This document shows, piece after piece, positions 23,098 through 33,250 of a DNA stretch of 64,000 nucleotides. Source of the DNA: Pseudomonas azotoformans (lineage in GTDB: Bacteria > Pseudomonadota > Gammaproteobacteria > Pseudomonadales > Pseudomonadaceae); assembly GCF_001579805.1 (NCBI RefSeq), contig NZ_CP014546.1, positions 992,001 through 1,056,000 of the forward strand, written 5' to 3'. The notes under the pieces were generated by a model. That model saw nothing but the letters and a program-made list of their open reading frames with translations, had not been told where the DNA came from and made no database searches. Position 1 is the stretch's first letter, and every line of letters begins with the position of its first letter. A program made the position numbers and the translations under genes.

Positions 23098-23805
23098 ATG
23101 CCCATCATTTTGAAGCTTGTGACCGCTGCCCTTTTGACTTGCCTGAGCCTGGCCGCTTACGGCGAGAAACTGCGCATTGTCACCGAGCCCTGGGCGCCCT
23201 ATGTGTATGAAGAACAGGGCACCATTCAGGGGCTGGACTACGAAACCACGGTGATCGTGTTCCAACGCCTGGGCGTGGATGTGCAATGGCAGTTCCTGCC
23301 CTGGAAGCGCTGCCTGGCCATGCTCGACCAGGGCCATGCCGACGGGGCGCTGGATATTTTCCACAGCCATGAGCGCGATGCCTTGCTGCTGTACCCCAGC
23401 GAACCGCTGTCGGAGGTGGAATTCGTGCTGTTCTACGCCAATGAGCGCCCCCATCCCGTTCAAAGCCTCGAAGAGGTGCGCGGCCTGACTGTCGGTACGT
23501 CGCCGGGATATCTGTACGGCGCGGCATTCAGCGATTCCCCCCTGTTCAACCGTGAGCCCGCCCCCAGCCATGAAGCCAACTTCGGCAAATTGATGCTCGG
23601 GCGTATCGACCTGGTGATCACCGACCGCCGCGTAGGCCAGCATGTGATCAATACGCTGGGCCTGGAAGGCAAGGTCAGCCAGGCGCCGGTGGTGGTCAGC
23701 CGCCAGCAACAGTTCCTCGCGGTACGCCGTGGCGCGGGCATGGATCTGTTGGTGCAACGCTTTGCCGCCGAGCTCAAACGCTTCAAGCAAGAGCCGGCCC
23801 TATAG
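23098..23805 (+). CDS. Periplasmic solute-binding protein, family 3 type
   Basis: 235 residues with a signal peptide (LKLVTAALLTCLSLAAYGE). The mature part starts LRIVTEPWAPYVYEEQGTIQGLDYE, the typical opening of SBP_bac_3 proteins for amino acids. The second lobe has LTVGTSPGYLYG and the segment IDLVITDRRVGQHVI. No permease or ATPase gene is adjacent, so it is an orphan that could serve another transporter or act as a sensor. The ligand is unknown. Confidence 0.82.
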   Translation: MPIILKLVTAALLTCLSLAAYGEKLRIVTEPWAPYVYEEQGTIQGLDYETTVIVFQRLGVDVQWQFLPWKRCLAMLDQGHADGALDIFHSHERDALLLYPSEPLSEVEFVLFYANERPHPVQSLEEVRGLTVGTSPGYLYGAAFSDSPLFNREPAPSHEANFGKLMLGRIDLVITDRRVGQHVINTLGLEGKVSQAPVVVSRQQQFLAVRRGAGMDLLVQRFAAELKRFKQEPAL

Positions 23806-23896
23806 CGTTTTGAGCGCCAAATATGGTGGAATCCAAGCGATTACGGGGTCTGGACGCACCGTTGAGCAGCAGGAAAGCAGCGCGCCGTGATTGCTC

Positions 23897-23905
23897 TGTT
23901 ATACT
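23897..23905 (+). promoter_or_regulatory. Extended -10 element, probable rhlE promoter
   Basis: TGTTATACT matches an extended -10 (TGnTATAAT) and has no clear -35 partner. Transcription from here would give a leader of about 200 bases before rhlE. The rest of 23806-24111 is GC-rich, contains several short inverted repeats and no gene. Candidate only. Confidence 0.4.
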
Positions 23906-24111
23906 CCGGCCTTTCCGCCAGGCTCACGCCCGGCCGCTGATGTCTTGAAAAAGGCACCCAACCCCGCTACAGCGCAGCTTTCAGCCCGCGCGAGCCGGTG
24001 GAGTGCCCGCCAGACGCAGCAGGACCGGACGGGATAACGCTCCCCTAAGCGTCATTCACGCCCGGCAAGATTATCCCTTTGGGCCAAGCCCTAACTAAAA
24101 CAGGATTACTC

Positions 24112-25995
24112 ATGTCCTTTGCTTCCCTCGGTCTCTCCGAGGCTTTAGTCCGCGCCATCGAGGCAGCGGGCTATACCGAGCCTACTCCGGTGCAACAGCG
24201 GGCCATTCCCGCCGTGTTGCAAGGTCGCGACCTGATGGTCGCGGCTCAGACAGGTACTGGTAAAACCGGCGGCTTCGCCCTCCCGATTCTGGAGCGGTTG
24301 TTTCCCAATGGTCACCCGGACAAATCCCAGCGTCACGGCCCGCGCCAACCGCGCGTACTGGTCCTGACCCCCACCCGCGAACTCGCCGCCCAAGTGCACG
24401 ACAGCTTCAAGCTGTATGCCCGCGACTTGAAGTTCGTCAGCGCCTGCATCTTCGGCGGCGTCGGCATGAACCCACAGGTTCAGGCCATGTCCCGTGGTGT
24501 GGACGTACTGGTCGCCTGCCCGGGTCGCTTGCTCGACCTGTGCGGCCAAGGCAGCGTCGATTTGTCCCACGTGGAAATCCTCGTGCTGGACGAAGCCGAC
24601 CGCATGCTCGACATGGGCTTTGTCCATGACGTGAAAAAGGTCCTCGCGCGCCTGCCGGCCAAACGCCAGAACCTGCTGTTCTCGGCCACGTTCTCCCAGG
24701 ACATCACGGCCCTGGCTGGCAAGCTGTTGCACAACCCGGAGCGCATCGAAGTCACGCCGCCGAACACCACGGTCGAGCGTATCGAGCAACGTGTGTTCCG
24801 CCTGCCTGCCAGCCACAAGCGTGCGCTGCTGGCCCACCTGATCACCGCCGGCGCGTGGGAACAGGTGCTGGTCTTCACCCGCACTAAGCATGGCGCCAAC
24901 CGCCTGGCCGAGTACCTGGACAAGCACGGCCTCACCGCCGTCGCCATTCATGGCAACAAGAGCCAGAACGCGCGCACCAAGGCCCTGGCTGACTTCAAGG
25001 CCGGCACCGTACGCATCCTGGTCGCCACCGATATCGCCGCCCGCGGCCTGGATATCGACCAGTTGCCACACGTGGTCAACTTCGAGCTGCCGAACGTCGA
25101 TGAAGACTACGTGCACCGTATCGGCCGTACTGGCCGTGCCGGTCGCTCGGGTGAAGCCATCTCCCTGGTGGCGCCGGACGAAGAAAAACTGCTGAAAAGC
25201 ATCGAACGCATGACCAAGCAGAAAATCGCCGACGGCGACCTGATGGGCTTCGATGCCAGCACCGTGGAGGCCGAGAAGCCTGAAGCGCGCGAGCGTCCAG
25301 ACGTGCGTAATCCGCGCAACCCACGCGGTCCGAAGGGTGATGGCCCGAACGGCGGCGGTGGTGGCGGTGGTCGTCGCGACAAGGGCAAAGATAAAGGCAA
25401 GGAAAAATCTGCGACCAGCGGCCGTGGCGAACGCCCAGCCCGTGAGCAGAAACCCCGTGAAGGTACCCCGGCCCGCGAACAGCGCCAGCCGAGCCAACCG
25501 CCACGCGCCGCTGCCGACCGTGCGCCGGACGAATTCCTCGACGACGACGTGGATAACTTCGGTAACCGCGTCGACTACGTGCCACAGGCCAAACCGGCCC
25601 AAGGCCGTGGCCGTCGTCCAGGTGCCCCGGCACAGGGCGCAGGCGCTGGCGCTCCACGTGGCGGTCAGCCACAAGGTGGTCGTCAGAATGGCCCCCGCAA
25701 CAGCAGCGGCGGCACCACCGGTACACCACCTGCCAAGCGCAACGGCCCGCGTAACGGCGCGCCGCGTGATGGCCAGGCTCGCCGCGAAGACTCGCGCAGC
25801 AACAACCGTCGCCCGGCCCGTGACGACCAGCCTCGCTCGTCCGAGCCGGCCGTGCAGAACCCACGCGGTGGCCCGGCGCCAAAGATCATCCACAAGGAGT
25901 CGAAGGCTGATCGCTTCCCGACACCCGAGCAGTTGGATCAACTGCCAGGCCGTCCTCGTGGTGAAAAGCCAGCGTTGCTGACCCGCAACCGCTGA
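24112..25995 (+). CDS. rhlE: DEAD-box ATP-dependent RNA helicase RhlE
   Basis: 627 residues. The helicase core (about 1-375) has all main motifs: Q motif, [34 protein letters not shown] and [10 protein letters not shown]. Residues about 380-627 form a long disordered tail rich in Arg, Gly, Pro and Asn, with a poly-Gly stretch, likely RNA-binding. RhlE proteins act in ribosome assembly, RNA turnover and cold growth. ATG 24112 has AGGA nine bases upstream. A bidirectional terminator follows. Confidence 0.95.
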   Translation: MSFASLGLSEALVRAIEAAGYTEPTPVQQRAIPAVLQGRDLMVAAQTGTGKTGGFALPILERLFPNGHPDKSQRHGPRQPRVLVLTPTRELAAQVHDSFKLYARDLKFVSACIFGGVGMNPQVQAMSRGVDVLVACPGRLLDLCGQGSVDLSHVEILVLDEADRMLDMGFVHDVKKVLARLPAKRQNLLFSATFSQDITALAGKLLHNPERIEVTPPNTTVERIEQRVFRLPASHKRALLAHLITAGAWEQVLVFTRTKHGANRLAEYLDKHGLTAVAIHGNKSQNARTKALADFKAGTVRILVATDIAARGLDIDQLPHVVNFELPNVDEDYVHRIGRTGRAGRSGEAISLVAPDEEKLLKSIERMTKQKIADGDLMGFDASTVEAEKPEARERPDVRNPRNPRGPKGDGPNGGGGGGGRRDKGKDKGKEKSATSGRGERPAREQKPREGTPAREQRQPSQPPRAAADRAPDEFLDDDVDNFGNRVDYVPQAKPAQGRGRRPGAPAQGAGAGAPRGGQPQGGRQNGPRNSSGGTTGTPPAKRNGPRNGAPRDGQARREDSRSNNRRPARDDQPRSSEPAVQNPRGGPAPKIIHKESKADRFPTPEQLDQLPGRPRGEKPALLTRNR

Positions 25996-26010
25996 GTTTT
26001 GTAGCCCAAT

Positions 26011-26049
26011 AAAAAATGCCCCGCATCTTTCGATGCGGGGCATTTTTTT
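26011..26049. terminator. Bidirectional terminator between rhlE and yceI
   Basis: A perfect 11-bp stem (ATGCCCCGCAT/ATGCGGGGCAT) is preceded by A6 and followed by T7, so it serves both convergent genes. Confidence 0.92.
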
Positions 26050-26062
26050 GTGCAGGCAGAAA

Positions 26063-26641
26063 TTACTTCTGCTTAACACCTTCCAGCGAGATGTCCAGGT
26101 CCACAGTCTGCGAGGACGGGCCTGGGCCTTTGATGCCGAAGTCGTTCAGGTTGACGGTGGTCTTGGCGTTGAAGCCGGCACGCTCGCCGCCCCACGGGTC
26201 TTTGCCCTCACCGTTGAAGGTGGCCTTGAAGGTCACCGGTTTGGTCACGCCGTGGAAGGTCAGGTCGCCGGTCACGTCAGCGGTTTTTTCGCCGGTGGAC
26301 TTGACGGCAGTGGAGACAAACTTGGCGTCAGCGAACTTGGCAACGTCCAGGAAGTCTTTGCTGGCGATGTGCTTGTCACGTTCTGCGTGGTTGGACCACA
26401 GGCTGGCGGTTTTCACGTCGACCGCGATTTTGCTGGACTCAGGCTTGGCGGCGTCCCAGCTGAAGGTGCCATCCCAGTCCTTGAAAGTACCGTGGATGAA
26501 GCTGTAGCCCAGGTGGCTGATTTTCCAGTCGATGAAGGCGTGCTGGCCTTCCTTGTCGATCTTGTAGTCAGCAGCCATCACCTGACCTGCAGACAGCAGG
26601 GCAGTACCGATTGCCAGAGCGGCGAGGGTCTTTTTCAACAT
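26063..26641 (-). CDS. yceI: YceI-family periplasmic protein
   Basis: 192 residues with a cleavable signal peptide ([22 protein letters not shown]). The mature part is a lipocalin-like YceI barrel ([19 protein letters not shown] ... [17 protein letters not shown]), a fold that binds isoprenoids in relatives. The orthologous locus in P. aeruginosa has been described as a small secreted protease (PASP). The start at 26641 has AAGGA. It lies 32 bases after the cytochrome b561 gene on the same strand, a common pairing of YceI with a membrane cytochrome. Confidence 0.93.
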   Translation of the reverse strand: MLKKTLAALAIGTALLSAGQVMAADYKIDKEGQHAFIDWKISHLGYSFIHGTFKDWDGTFSWDAAKPESSKIAVDVKTASLWSNHAERDKHIASKDFLDVAKFADAKFVSTAVKSTGEKTADVTGDLTFHGVTKPVTFKATFNGEGKDPWGGERAGFNAKTTVNLNDFGIKGPGPSSQTVDLDISLEGVKQK

Positions 26642-26673
26642 GCGTTCTATTCCTTGTGAGTCGAGGTTGAACA

Positions 26674-27225
26674 TCAGGCTTTGCGGCCCAGCATACGAAG
26701 CAGGGTCACATCACGGTCAATGAAGTGGTGTTTCAACGCAGCCACGCCGTGCAAGCCGGCGAAGACCACCAACACCCAAGCGAGGTACAGATGCACCAGG
26801 CCGGCGTTATCTGCCTGGTCCGGTAGTCCGGAAACCACGGCAGGAATCTCAAACAGGCCAAACACCGGGATACCGACACCGTCTGCGGTGGAAATCAGGT
26901 AACCAGCGATCATCACGGCAAACAACCCGAGATACAGGAACCCGTGGCCAAAGGCAGCGCCGATACGGGTCATGCGGCTGTAGCTGGCCAGCGGTGGCGG
27001 CGGCGGGCTCACCAGACGCCAGACAATACGCACCAGCATGATGGCGAACAGCGTGATGCCAATGCTCTTATGCAGGTCCGGCGCGTCTTTACGCCAGGCG
27101 CTGTAGTAGTCGAGACCGACCATCCACAGGCCCAGGGCGAACAAGCCAAACACCACCAGGGCCACGCCCCAGTGCAAAACCATGCTGACCCAGCCATAGC
27201 GGGCCGGTGAATTACGTAACTGCAT
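26674..27225 (-). CDS. Cytochrome b561-family membrane protein
   Basis: 183 residues with four transmembrane helices and conserved His in the helices ([48 protein letters not shown]) that can bind two b hemes. An inner-membrane electron carrier of the CybB type, reducing periplasmic partners from ubiquinol in relatives. Upstream of yceI and probably co-transcribed. Bases 27226-27496, between it and bioA, are AT-rich and must hold both divergent promoters; no clear BirA-type operator was found. Confidence 0.92.
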   Translation of the reverse strand: MQLRNSPARYGWVSMVLHWGVALVVFGLFALGLWMVGLDYYSAWRKDAPDLHKSIGITLFAIMLVRIVWRLVSPPPPPLASYSRMTRIGAAFGHGFLYLGLFAVMIAGYLISTADGVGIPVFGLFEIPAVVSGLPDQADNAGLVHLYLAWVLVVFAGLHGVAALKHHFIDRDVTLLRMLGRKA

Positions 27226-27496
27226 GTACTTAATCCCGTAGTAGTGCGCCCAAGACTAGCGATTTACCTATCGAATTAAAGCGGAAAATTTCGCTTTGAA
27301 ATATCGAGAAATACGATCAATAGCCTATGCATAATAAATTAACGAGGGATTAAGACTATTCCTAAGAAACGTGACAGACCGTCCTGCCTTTACCGTCAAT
27401 TCACGTGTAATGCCTTGTGACATAGCCGTCCATTGCATAGGCTTGCGCGATTGTTTTACCTGCGCCCGCCGCAGGACCGCTTCGAGGAGATCACCG

Positions 27497-28903
27497 ATGG
27501 GCTTGAACAACCAGTGGATGCAACGCGACCTGGCGGTGCTGTGGCATCCCTGTACCCAGATGAAAGACCACCAGCAACTGCCGCTGATCCCGATCAAGCG
27601 CGGTGAAGGCGTGTGGCTGGAAGACTTCGAAGGCAAGCGCTACCTCGATGCCGTCAGTTCCTGGTGGGTCAACGTGTTTGGCCACGCCAACCCGCGTATC
27701 AACCAACGCATCAAGGACCAGGTCGACCAGCTGGAACATGTGATCCTCGCCGGCTTCAGCCACCAGCCGGTGATCGAGCTGTCCGAGCGCCTGGTGCAGA
27801 TGACGCCCGAGGGCCTGACCCGCTGCTTCTATGCCGACAACGGCTCGTCCTGCATCGAAGTCGCGTTGAAGATGAGCTTCCACTATTGGCTCAACCGCGG
27901 CCTGCCGAACAAGAAGCGCTTCGTCACCCTGACCAACAGCTACCACGGCGAAACCATCGCTGCGATGTCGGTGGGCGACGTGCCGCTGTTCACCGAGACC
28001 TACAAGGCGCTGCTGCTCGACACGATCAAAGTGCCAAGCCCCGATTGCTACCTGCGCCCCGAAGGCGTGAGCTGGGAAGACCACTCGCGCACGATGGCCC
28101 AGGTAATGGAGCAGACCCTCGCCGAGCACCACGACACCGTTGCCGCCGTGATCATCGAACCGCTGATCCAGGGCGCCGGCGGCATGCGCATGTACCACCC
28201 GGTGTACCTCAAGTTGCTGCGCGAAGCCTGCGATCGCTACGGCGTGCATTTGATCCACGACGAAATCGCCGTAGGCTTCGGTCGCACCGGCAGCATGTTT
28301 GCCTGTGAGCAGGCCGGCATCCGCCCGGACTTCCTGTGCCTGTCCAAGGCCCTCACCGGTGGTTACCTGCCGTTGGCCGCCGTGGTCACCACCGATGACG
28401 TGTACGACGCGTTCTACGACGACTACCCGACCCTGCGCGCCTTCCTGCATTCCCACAGCTACACCGGCAATCCGCTGGCGTGCGCGGCAGCGTTGGCGAC
28501 CCTGGATATTTTCGAAGAAGACAACGTCATCGAAAACAACAAGGCCCTGGCCCAGCGGATGGCTAGCGCCACCGCGCATCTGGTGGACCATCCACATGTG
28601 TCGGAAGTGCGCCAGACCGGCATGGTGCTGGCCATCGAGATGGTCCAGGACAAAGCCACCAAGACCGCCTACCCCTGGCAGGAACGCCGTGGCCTGAAGG
28701 TGTTCGAGCATGCCCTGGAACGCGGCGCATTGTTGCGGCCACTGGGCAGCGTGGTGTATTTCCTACCGCCCTATGTGATTACGCCGGAACAGATCGACTT
28801 CCTCGCCGAAGTGGCCAGCGAAGGCATCGACATCGCCACCCACAGCAGCGTCAGTGTTGCCGTGCCGAAAGATTTCCACCCAGGCTTCCGTGATCCGGGC
28901 TGA
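27497..28903 (+). CDS. bioA: Adenosylmethionine-8-amino-7-oxononanoate aminotransferase
   Basis: 468 residues. A PLP aminotransferase of class III. It converts KAPA to DAPA in biotin synthesis with SAM as amino donor. LWHPCTQMKDH near the N-terminus is characteristic of BioA; the PLP Lys lies in CLSKALTGGYLPL, and HSHSYTGNPLACAAALA follows. A strong GAGGAGAT site precedes ATG 27497; the frame is open further up to 27371 without support. The other bio genes are not in the window. Confidence 0.96.
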   Translation: MGLNNQWMQRDLAVLWHPCTQMKDHQQLPLIPIKRGEGVWLEDFEGKRYLDAVSSWWVNVFGHANPRINQRIKDQVDQLEHVILAGFSHQPVIELSERLVQMTPEGLTRCFYADNGSSCIEVALKMSFHYWLNRGLPNKKRFVTLTNSYHGETIAAMSVGDVPLFTETYKALLLDTIKVPSPDCYLRPEGVSWEDHSRTMAQVMEQTLAEHHDTVAAVIIEPLIQGAGGMRMYHPVYLKLLREACDRYGVHLIHDEIAVGFGRTGSMFACEQAGIRPDFLCLSKALTGGYLPLAAVVTTDDVYDAFYDDYPTLRAFLHSHSYTGNPLACAAALATLDIFEEDNVIENNKALAQRMASATAHLVDHPHVSEVRQTGMVLAIEMVQDKATKTAYPWQERRGLKVFEHALERGALLRPLGSVVYFLPPYVITPEQIDFLAEVASEGIDIATHSSVSVAVPKDFHPGFRDPG

Positions 28904-28933
28904 TGGCCCGCACCCTTTTTTCAGAGAACCGAA

Positions 28934-29653
28934 ATGAGACTGTCCCGTTTTTTCACCGACACCCCACTGAGCCTTGGCGATCACGAACTGCCGGAAGCCC
29001 AGGCGCACTACATCAGCCGTGTGCTGCGCATGGGCGAAGGTGACGCCGTGCAATTGTTCGACGGTTCCGGCCAGGAGTTCCGGGGCAGCCTGCTGGAAGT
29101 CGGCAAGAAACGCGTTAGCGTGCAACTCGTCGAAAGCTTTGCCGGCCAAGCTGAATCGCCGCTGCACATCCACCTGGGCCAGGGCTTGTCCCGGGGCGAG
29201 CGCATGGATTGGGCCATTCAGAAAGCCACCGAACTGGGCGTCAACGCCATCACGCCGATTTTCAGCGAGCGCTGCGAAGTGCGGCTCAAGGACGAACGCG
29301 CCGACAAACGCCTGCTGCACTGGCGCCAGGTGGCGATCAGCGCCTGCGAGCAATGCGGGCGCTCCACGGTACCCGTGATTCACCCACCGCTGCTGCTGAC
29401 GGATTGGTTGAAACAGACCGAAGCGGACTTGAAGCTGGTGCTGCACCCGGTGGCCGAGCCGATGGTCAGTCACGCCAAGCCTTCCAGCCTGGCCTTTCTG
29501 ATCGGCCCTGAAGGTGGGCTGACCGACAATGAAGTCGACACCGCCCAAGCCGCCGGCTACCACGCGGCCCGCCTCGGCCCACGTGTATTGCGTACCGAGA
29601 CTGCGCCGGTGGTGGCGTTGGCGGTCGCCCAGCAGTTGTGGGGCGACTTCTAA
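28934..29653 (+). CDS. rsmE: 16S rRNA m3U1498 methyltransferase
   Basis: 239 residues. A PUA-like N-terminal domain is followed by a SPOUT (trefoil-knot) methyltransferase domain with the SAM-binding segments FLIGPEGGLTDNEVDTA and LGPRVLRTETAPVVAL. It methylates N3 of U1498 of 16S rRNA in the assembled 30S subunit. It follows bioA by 30 bases, the same order as in P. aeruginosa. Confidence 0.95.
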   Translation: MRLSRFFTDTPLSLGDHELPEAQAHYISRVLRMGEGDAVQLFDGSGQEFRGSLLEVGKKRVSVQLVESFAGQAESPLHIHLGQGLSRGERMDWAIQKATELGVNAITPIFSERCEVRLKDERADKRLLHWRQVAISACEQCGRSTVPVIHPPLLLTDWLKQTEADLKLVLHPVAEPMVSHAKPSSLAFLIGPEGGLTDNEVDTAQAAGYHAARLGPRVLRTETAPVVALAVAQQLWGDF

Positions 29654-29673
29654 CGCCTTCTTTTGCAACCCGA

Positions 29674-30897
29674 TCAAATCAGCGCTGGCTCAAGGCCCTG
29701 CATATCAATGGAAGGGGCGCGCTGGCTGATCAGCTCGGCCAGCAGTTGGGCGCTACCGCAGGCCAATGTAAAACCCAGCGCGCCGTGGCCAAGGTTTAGC
29801 CACAGGTTGCTGCAGGTACTGGCGCCAATCAGCGGTACGCCGGTCGGCGTCGCCGGACGCATACCGGCCCACTCCACCGCATGGGTGTAATCGCCCGCCA
29901 GTGGAAAGGTCTCCATGGCCTGGCGTTTCATCAGCGCAAGGCGCTTGGGTTCAAGGCGGGCGTCGAAGCCAACGATATCCACCATCGCTGCGACCCGCAG
30001 TTGCTCACCAATACGCGCGTAGACGATCTTGCGGTCGTAGTCGGTGATACTCACATTCGGCGCCTGGTGTTGAGCACCAATCGGTACGCTGAGGCTGTAA
30101 CCCTTGAGCGGGTACAGCGGCAACGGCACACCCAACTCGGCGCTACGATATCCGGCCGCCAGCACCAGATGCTCAACGGGCATCACCTCATCCCCTAACT
30201 CGATGGCCTGCACTGTGCCCGCGGCGTGGCGAATGCCGGTGACCTTGCGGCCCAGCAAAAACCGGCAACGTCCCGACGCTTCCAGCCGCGCCGCCAACTG
30301 CTGGCAGAAGGCATGACAATCAGCGACTTCTTCATTCGGCGTGTAGATCCCGCCGACAAAACCACCGTCCGCCAGCGCGGGTTCGAGGCGTGCGCAATCG
30401 GCGGCTGAGACCACTTGCTGTTGCAGGATATCGGTGACCTTGCTGCGCGCCTTTTCAAAGGAAGCGCCACTGCGAAAGGTCACCAGCTTGCCGTTGCGTC
30501 GCCAGTCAAAGCCGTCCAGGCGATCATCCTCGCGCCATTGCTGCAAGGTGTCTTGGCTCAGCGAAGCCAGGCGCAGCAGATGCGCGGCATTGCGCTTGTT
30601 TACCGAGCCCCGACAGGCACCGAGAAACGCCGCCATCCAGCGCCACTGCTGCGGGTCGAGGCGCGGGCGCAGCTTCAAGGGAGAGTCACCGCGCAACAGC
30701 CAACCGATGGCTTGCAGCGGCACACCCGCATCGGCCAGTGGCGCCACGTAGCGATAGGACAGTTGACCGCCGTTGGCGAAGCTGGTCTCGCTGCCCAGGG
30801 TCTCGCGCGCGTCGATCACCGTCACCTCATGACCGGCACGCACCAACGCATAGGCGCTGGCCAAGCCAATCACCCCACCCCCGATAATGCACACCAT
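29674..30897 (-). CDS. FAD-dependent D-amino acid dehydrogenase-like oxidoreductase
   Basis: 407 residues of the DAO/DadA family. The N-terminus is the FAD-binding IIGGGVIGLASAYALVRAGHEV. The C-terminal part has GMRPATPTGVPLIGAS and NLGHGALGFTLACGSAQLL, typical of DadA-type enzymes. It probably oxidises a D-amino acid or related amine and passes electrons to the membrane chain. It is divergent from a LysR gene 109 bases away, which is probably its regulator. It is not in the usual dadA-dadX pair, so the substrate is open. Confidence 0.85.
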   Translation of the reverse strand: MVCIIGGGVIGLASAYALVRAGHEVTVIDARETLGSETSFANGGQLSYRYVAPLADAGVPLQAIGWLLRGDSPLKLRPRLDPQQWRWMAAFLGACRGSVNKRNAAHLLRLASLSQDTLQQWREDDRLDGFDWRRNGKLVTFRSGASFEKARSKVTDILQQQVVSAADCARLEPALADGGFVGGIYTPNEEVADCHAFCQQLAARLEASGRCRFLLGRKVTGIRHAAGTVQAIELGDEVMPVEHLVLAAGYRSAELGVPLPLYPLKGYSLSVPIGAQHQAPNVSITDYDRKIVYARIGEQLRVAAMVDIVGFDARLEPKRLALMKRQAMETFPLAGDYTHAVEWAGMRPATPTGVPLIGASTCSNLWLNLGHGALGFTLACGSAQLLAELISQRAPSIDMQGLEPALI

Positions 30898-31005
30898 TTG
30901 CGCCGTCCGCCGTTGAATCCAGAGGTCTCAAGCCTAGGGGCAGGTGACAGGCCGCTGACAATGAATAAAGATGGCTCACCTATAAACAAAGGTTATGGAC
31001 GTGCC

Positions 31006-31908
31006 ATGCGCTTGCGTCATATCGAAATCTTCCAGGCCATCCGCCAGACCGGCTCCGTCAGCGCCGCCGCGCAGTTGTTGCATGTATCGCAACCGGCGGT
31101 GACCAAGGTGCTGCAACACGCTGAATTGCAGCTGGGCTTCCCGCTGTTCCTGCGAGTGCGCGGCAAATTGCAGCCCACCCCGGAAGCCCTGGCGCTGGAA
31201 AGCGAAGTGGAGAAAGTCACCGAAAGCCTGCAAGGCGTGCGACGCCTGGCCAAGAGTCTGCGCCGTGCACCAGGCCAGAGCGTACGCATCGGTGCGATCC
31301 CGGCGCTGGCCTTGTCACTGCTGCCGCCGGCGATTCTGGAATGGAAGCGCGACTACCCGGACATGGCCTGCGAACTGTCCAGCGACCATAGCCGCGAGCT
31401 GGTGCAGAAGCTGCTGATGCGTGAGATCGACCTGGCGCTGACGCTCAACTTCTCGGGCCATCCGGGGTTGACCACGCAGGTGCTGGCCAACGGCGTGCTG
31501 GTGGCGCTGGCGTCCAAAGGCTATTGGTCCGACGCCGAGCTGAGCCAGCCATTGCCCCTGGCAAATCTGGCAGGCACGCCGCTGATTGGCCTGTCCAGCG
31601 CCGACCCGCTGGCCGCGAAACTCGACAGCTACCTGGAAAACGTCGACCCACCGCCACGGGTGACAATCGCCGTGCAAACCTACTCCCTGGCCCGCGCCAT
31701 GGTGGAGTCCGGCGCCGGCCTCACAGTCATCGACCCCTTTACGGCCCTGGGTGCCTCGACGGCCACCACGTGCATCCGCCCGCTCACCCCGCCGCTGCCG
31801 ATTACCCTGTACGCCCTCACCCGCGCCGATGAACCGCCGCCGCACATGCTGGCCAATCTGCTGCAGATCTTTGGCCAGCGTGCCCGTGAGCTTCTGGAGC
31901 GTTTATAG
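31006..31908 (+). CDS. LysR-family transcriptional regulator
   Basis: 300 residues. An N-terminal helix-turn-helix (LRHIEIFQAIRQTGSVSAAAQLLHVSQPAVTKVL) is followed by a periplasmic-binding-like effector domain. The likely target is the divergent DadA-like gene; the effector is unknown. ATG 31006 matches the usual LysR start. An in-frame ATG at 30961 would add 15 residues unlike the family. The last six bases overlap the convergent hemolysin-III gene. Confidence 0.88.
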   Translation: MRLRHIEIFQAIRQTGSVSAAAQLLHVSQPAVTKVLQHAELQLGFPLFLRVRGKLQPTPEALALESEVEKVTESLQGVRRLAKSLRRAPGQSVRIGAIPALALSLLPPAILEWKRDYPDMACELSSDHSRELVQKLLMREIDLALTLNFSGHPGLTTQVLANGVLVALASKGYWSDAELSQPLPLANLAGTPLIGLSSADPLAAKLDSYLENVDPPPRVTIAVQTYSLARAMVESGAGLTVIDPFTALGASTATTCIRPLTPPLPITLYALTRADEPPPHMLANLLQIFGQRARELLERL

Positions 31909-32520
31909 GACGTAATGCATGATCGCCACGAAGTGCAGCAAACTCCCGCCGATCACAAATAAATGCCAGATTCCATGGGAGTGGCGCAGGCGATCCTCCA
32001 AGGCAAAAAAGATGATGCCGACGGTGTATAAAACGCCGCCCGACGCCAGCCAGATAAACCCCGCCGTGCCCAATGCGGCAAGCAGCGGCTTGACCGCCAC
32101 CAGCACAATCCAGCCCATCACCGCGTAAATCACGATCGACAGGATGCGCGCCTCGGAGCGCGGCTTGATCTCCTGCAGAATGCCGATCACCGCCAGCCCC
32201 CACACGATGCCAAACAGCGTCCAGCCCCACGGCCCTCTCAAGGTCACCAGGCAAAACGGCGTGTAGCTGCCGGCGATCAGCAGGTAGATCGAAAAGTGAT
32301 CGACCTTCTGCATGATCTCTTTTCGCCGCCCCTTCACGCTGTGGTACACGGTCGAGGCGCTGTACAACACCATCAGGGTAAAGCCATAGATCGCCACGCT
32401 GACAATCTTCCAGGGGCTGCCGTCCAGGCTCGCCACCACCAACATCCACACCGCGCCGATACAGGCCGCAACCGCCCCAAGCAAATGGCTCCAGGCGTTG
32501 AATCGTTCCCCGTGATACAT
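31903..32520 (-). CDS. Hemolysin III/TrhA family membrane protein
   Basis: 205 residues with seven transmembrane segments, a bacterial relative of the PAQR (adiponectin receptor-like) family. Conserved metal-site residues are visible: ERFNAWSHLLGAV, STVYHS ... KVDHFSIYLLIAGSYTPF and HGIWHLFVIGGSLLHF. Despite the name, a hemolytic role is not expected; related proteins affect membrane lipid homeostasis. It is a single gene. Confidence 0.92.
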   Translation of the reverse strand: MYHGERFNAWSHLLGAVAACIGAVWMLVVASLDGSPWKIVSVAIYGFTLMVLYSASTVYHSVKGRRKEIMQKVDHFSIYLLIAGSYTPFCLVTLRGPWGWTLFGIVWGLAVIGILQEIKPRSEARILSIVIYAVMGWIVLVAVKPLLAALGTAGFIWLASGGVLYTVGIIFFALEDRLRHSHGIWHLFVIGGSLLHFVAIMHYVL

Positions 32521-32683
32521 GTGTCACTCACCTCGAATAACCGTTATCACCTTGAGCATTCTGACGCCACCCACTCACTATCAGGTAACACCCTTTCTTC
32601 ATTTGCACGAACACTACCGCCCATTGGATGATTCACAGCGGCGCCTACAGGGGGCGCATCCGCCCCAATCATTGGTGTTGACC

Positions 32684-33250
32684 ATGCTCGAGTTTGAACC
32701 CGACGCGCCGCAACCCAGCCTATGGCAGCTGTTTTACAACTTTGCCATGGTCGGCCTGTTCGGCTTTGGCGGCGTGATGCCCTGGGCGCGGCAGATGATG
32801 GTCGACCGCAGGCGCTGGGTCAGCGAACAGGCGTTCAATGAGCTGCTGACCACCGGCCAGTTTTTCCCCGGTCCCAATATCGCCAACGTCGGCATCATCT
32901 ACGGCCGTCGCCTGCATGGCCTGCCCGGTGCGGTTGTGACCGTGTGCGGGCTGTACCTGTTCCCTTCGCTGATCACCGTGCTTGCCGGATTCGCCTATTC
33001 ACAGTGGTGGAGCCATGAGGTGGTGCAGCAGATTTTCGGCGCGGTCATGCCGATTGCCACCGGCCTGATTCTGGGCACCACCCTGCGCCTGCTCAAGGCC
33101 ATGCCCAGGACGGTCGCCAACTACGTCGCGTTCCTGATGACCTTTGTGCTGATGGCGATCCTGGTGCTGCCGCTGTGGATGGTACTGTTGATCTGCATCC
33201 CCAGTTCGCTGGCGCTGGGCTTCATCGATACACGCAAGGGAGCCCGCTGA
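32684..33250 (+). CDS. Chromate transporter, N-terminal half protein
   Basis: 188 residues holding one CHR domain (LFGFGGVMPWARQMMVDRRRWVSEQAFNELL ... QFFPGPNIANVGIIYG). It is the first of a short-chain CHR pair; the two proteins are thought to form a heterodimer equivalent to full-length ChrA in the inner membrane. The stop overlaps the next start (ATGA), so translation is coupled. There is no good ribosome-binding site at 32684. Chromate resistance is not certain, since many CHR proteins have other or unknown anions. Confidence 0.85.
   Translation: MLEFEPDAPQPSLWQLFYNFAMVGLFGFGGVMPWARQMMVDRRRWVSEQAFNELLTTGQFFPGPNIANVGIIYGRRLHGLPGAVVTVCGLYLFPSLITVLAGFAYSQWWSHEVVQQIFGAVMPIATGLILGTTLRLLKAMPRTVANYVAFLMTFVLMAILVLPLWMVLLICIPSSLALGFIDTRKGAR

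Noticed and set aside
24145..26079. Open frame of 644 codons on the minus strand opposite rhlE
   Set aside because: It follows the strong codon bias and Arg/Gly-rich tail of rhlE on the other strand, and it runs through the terminator; no family resemblance.
27226..27496. BirA operator upstream of bioA
   Set aside because: No TTGTAAACC-type inverted repeat was found; only the unpaired TTGTTTTACC is present.
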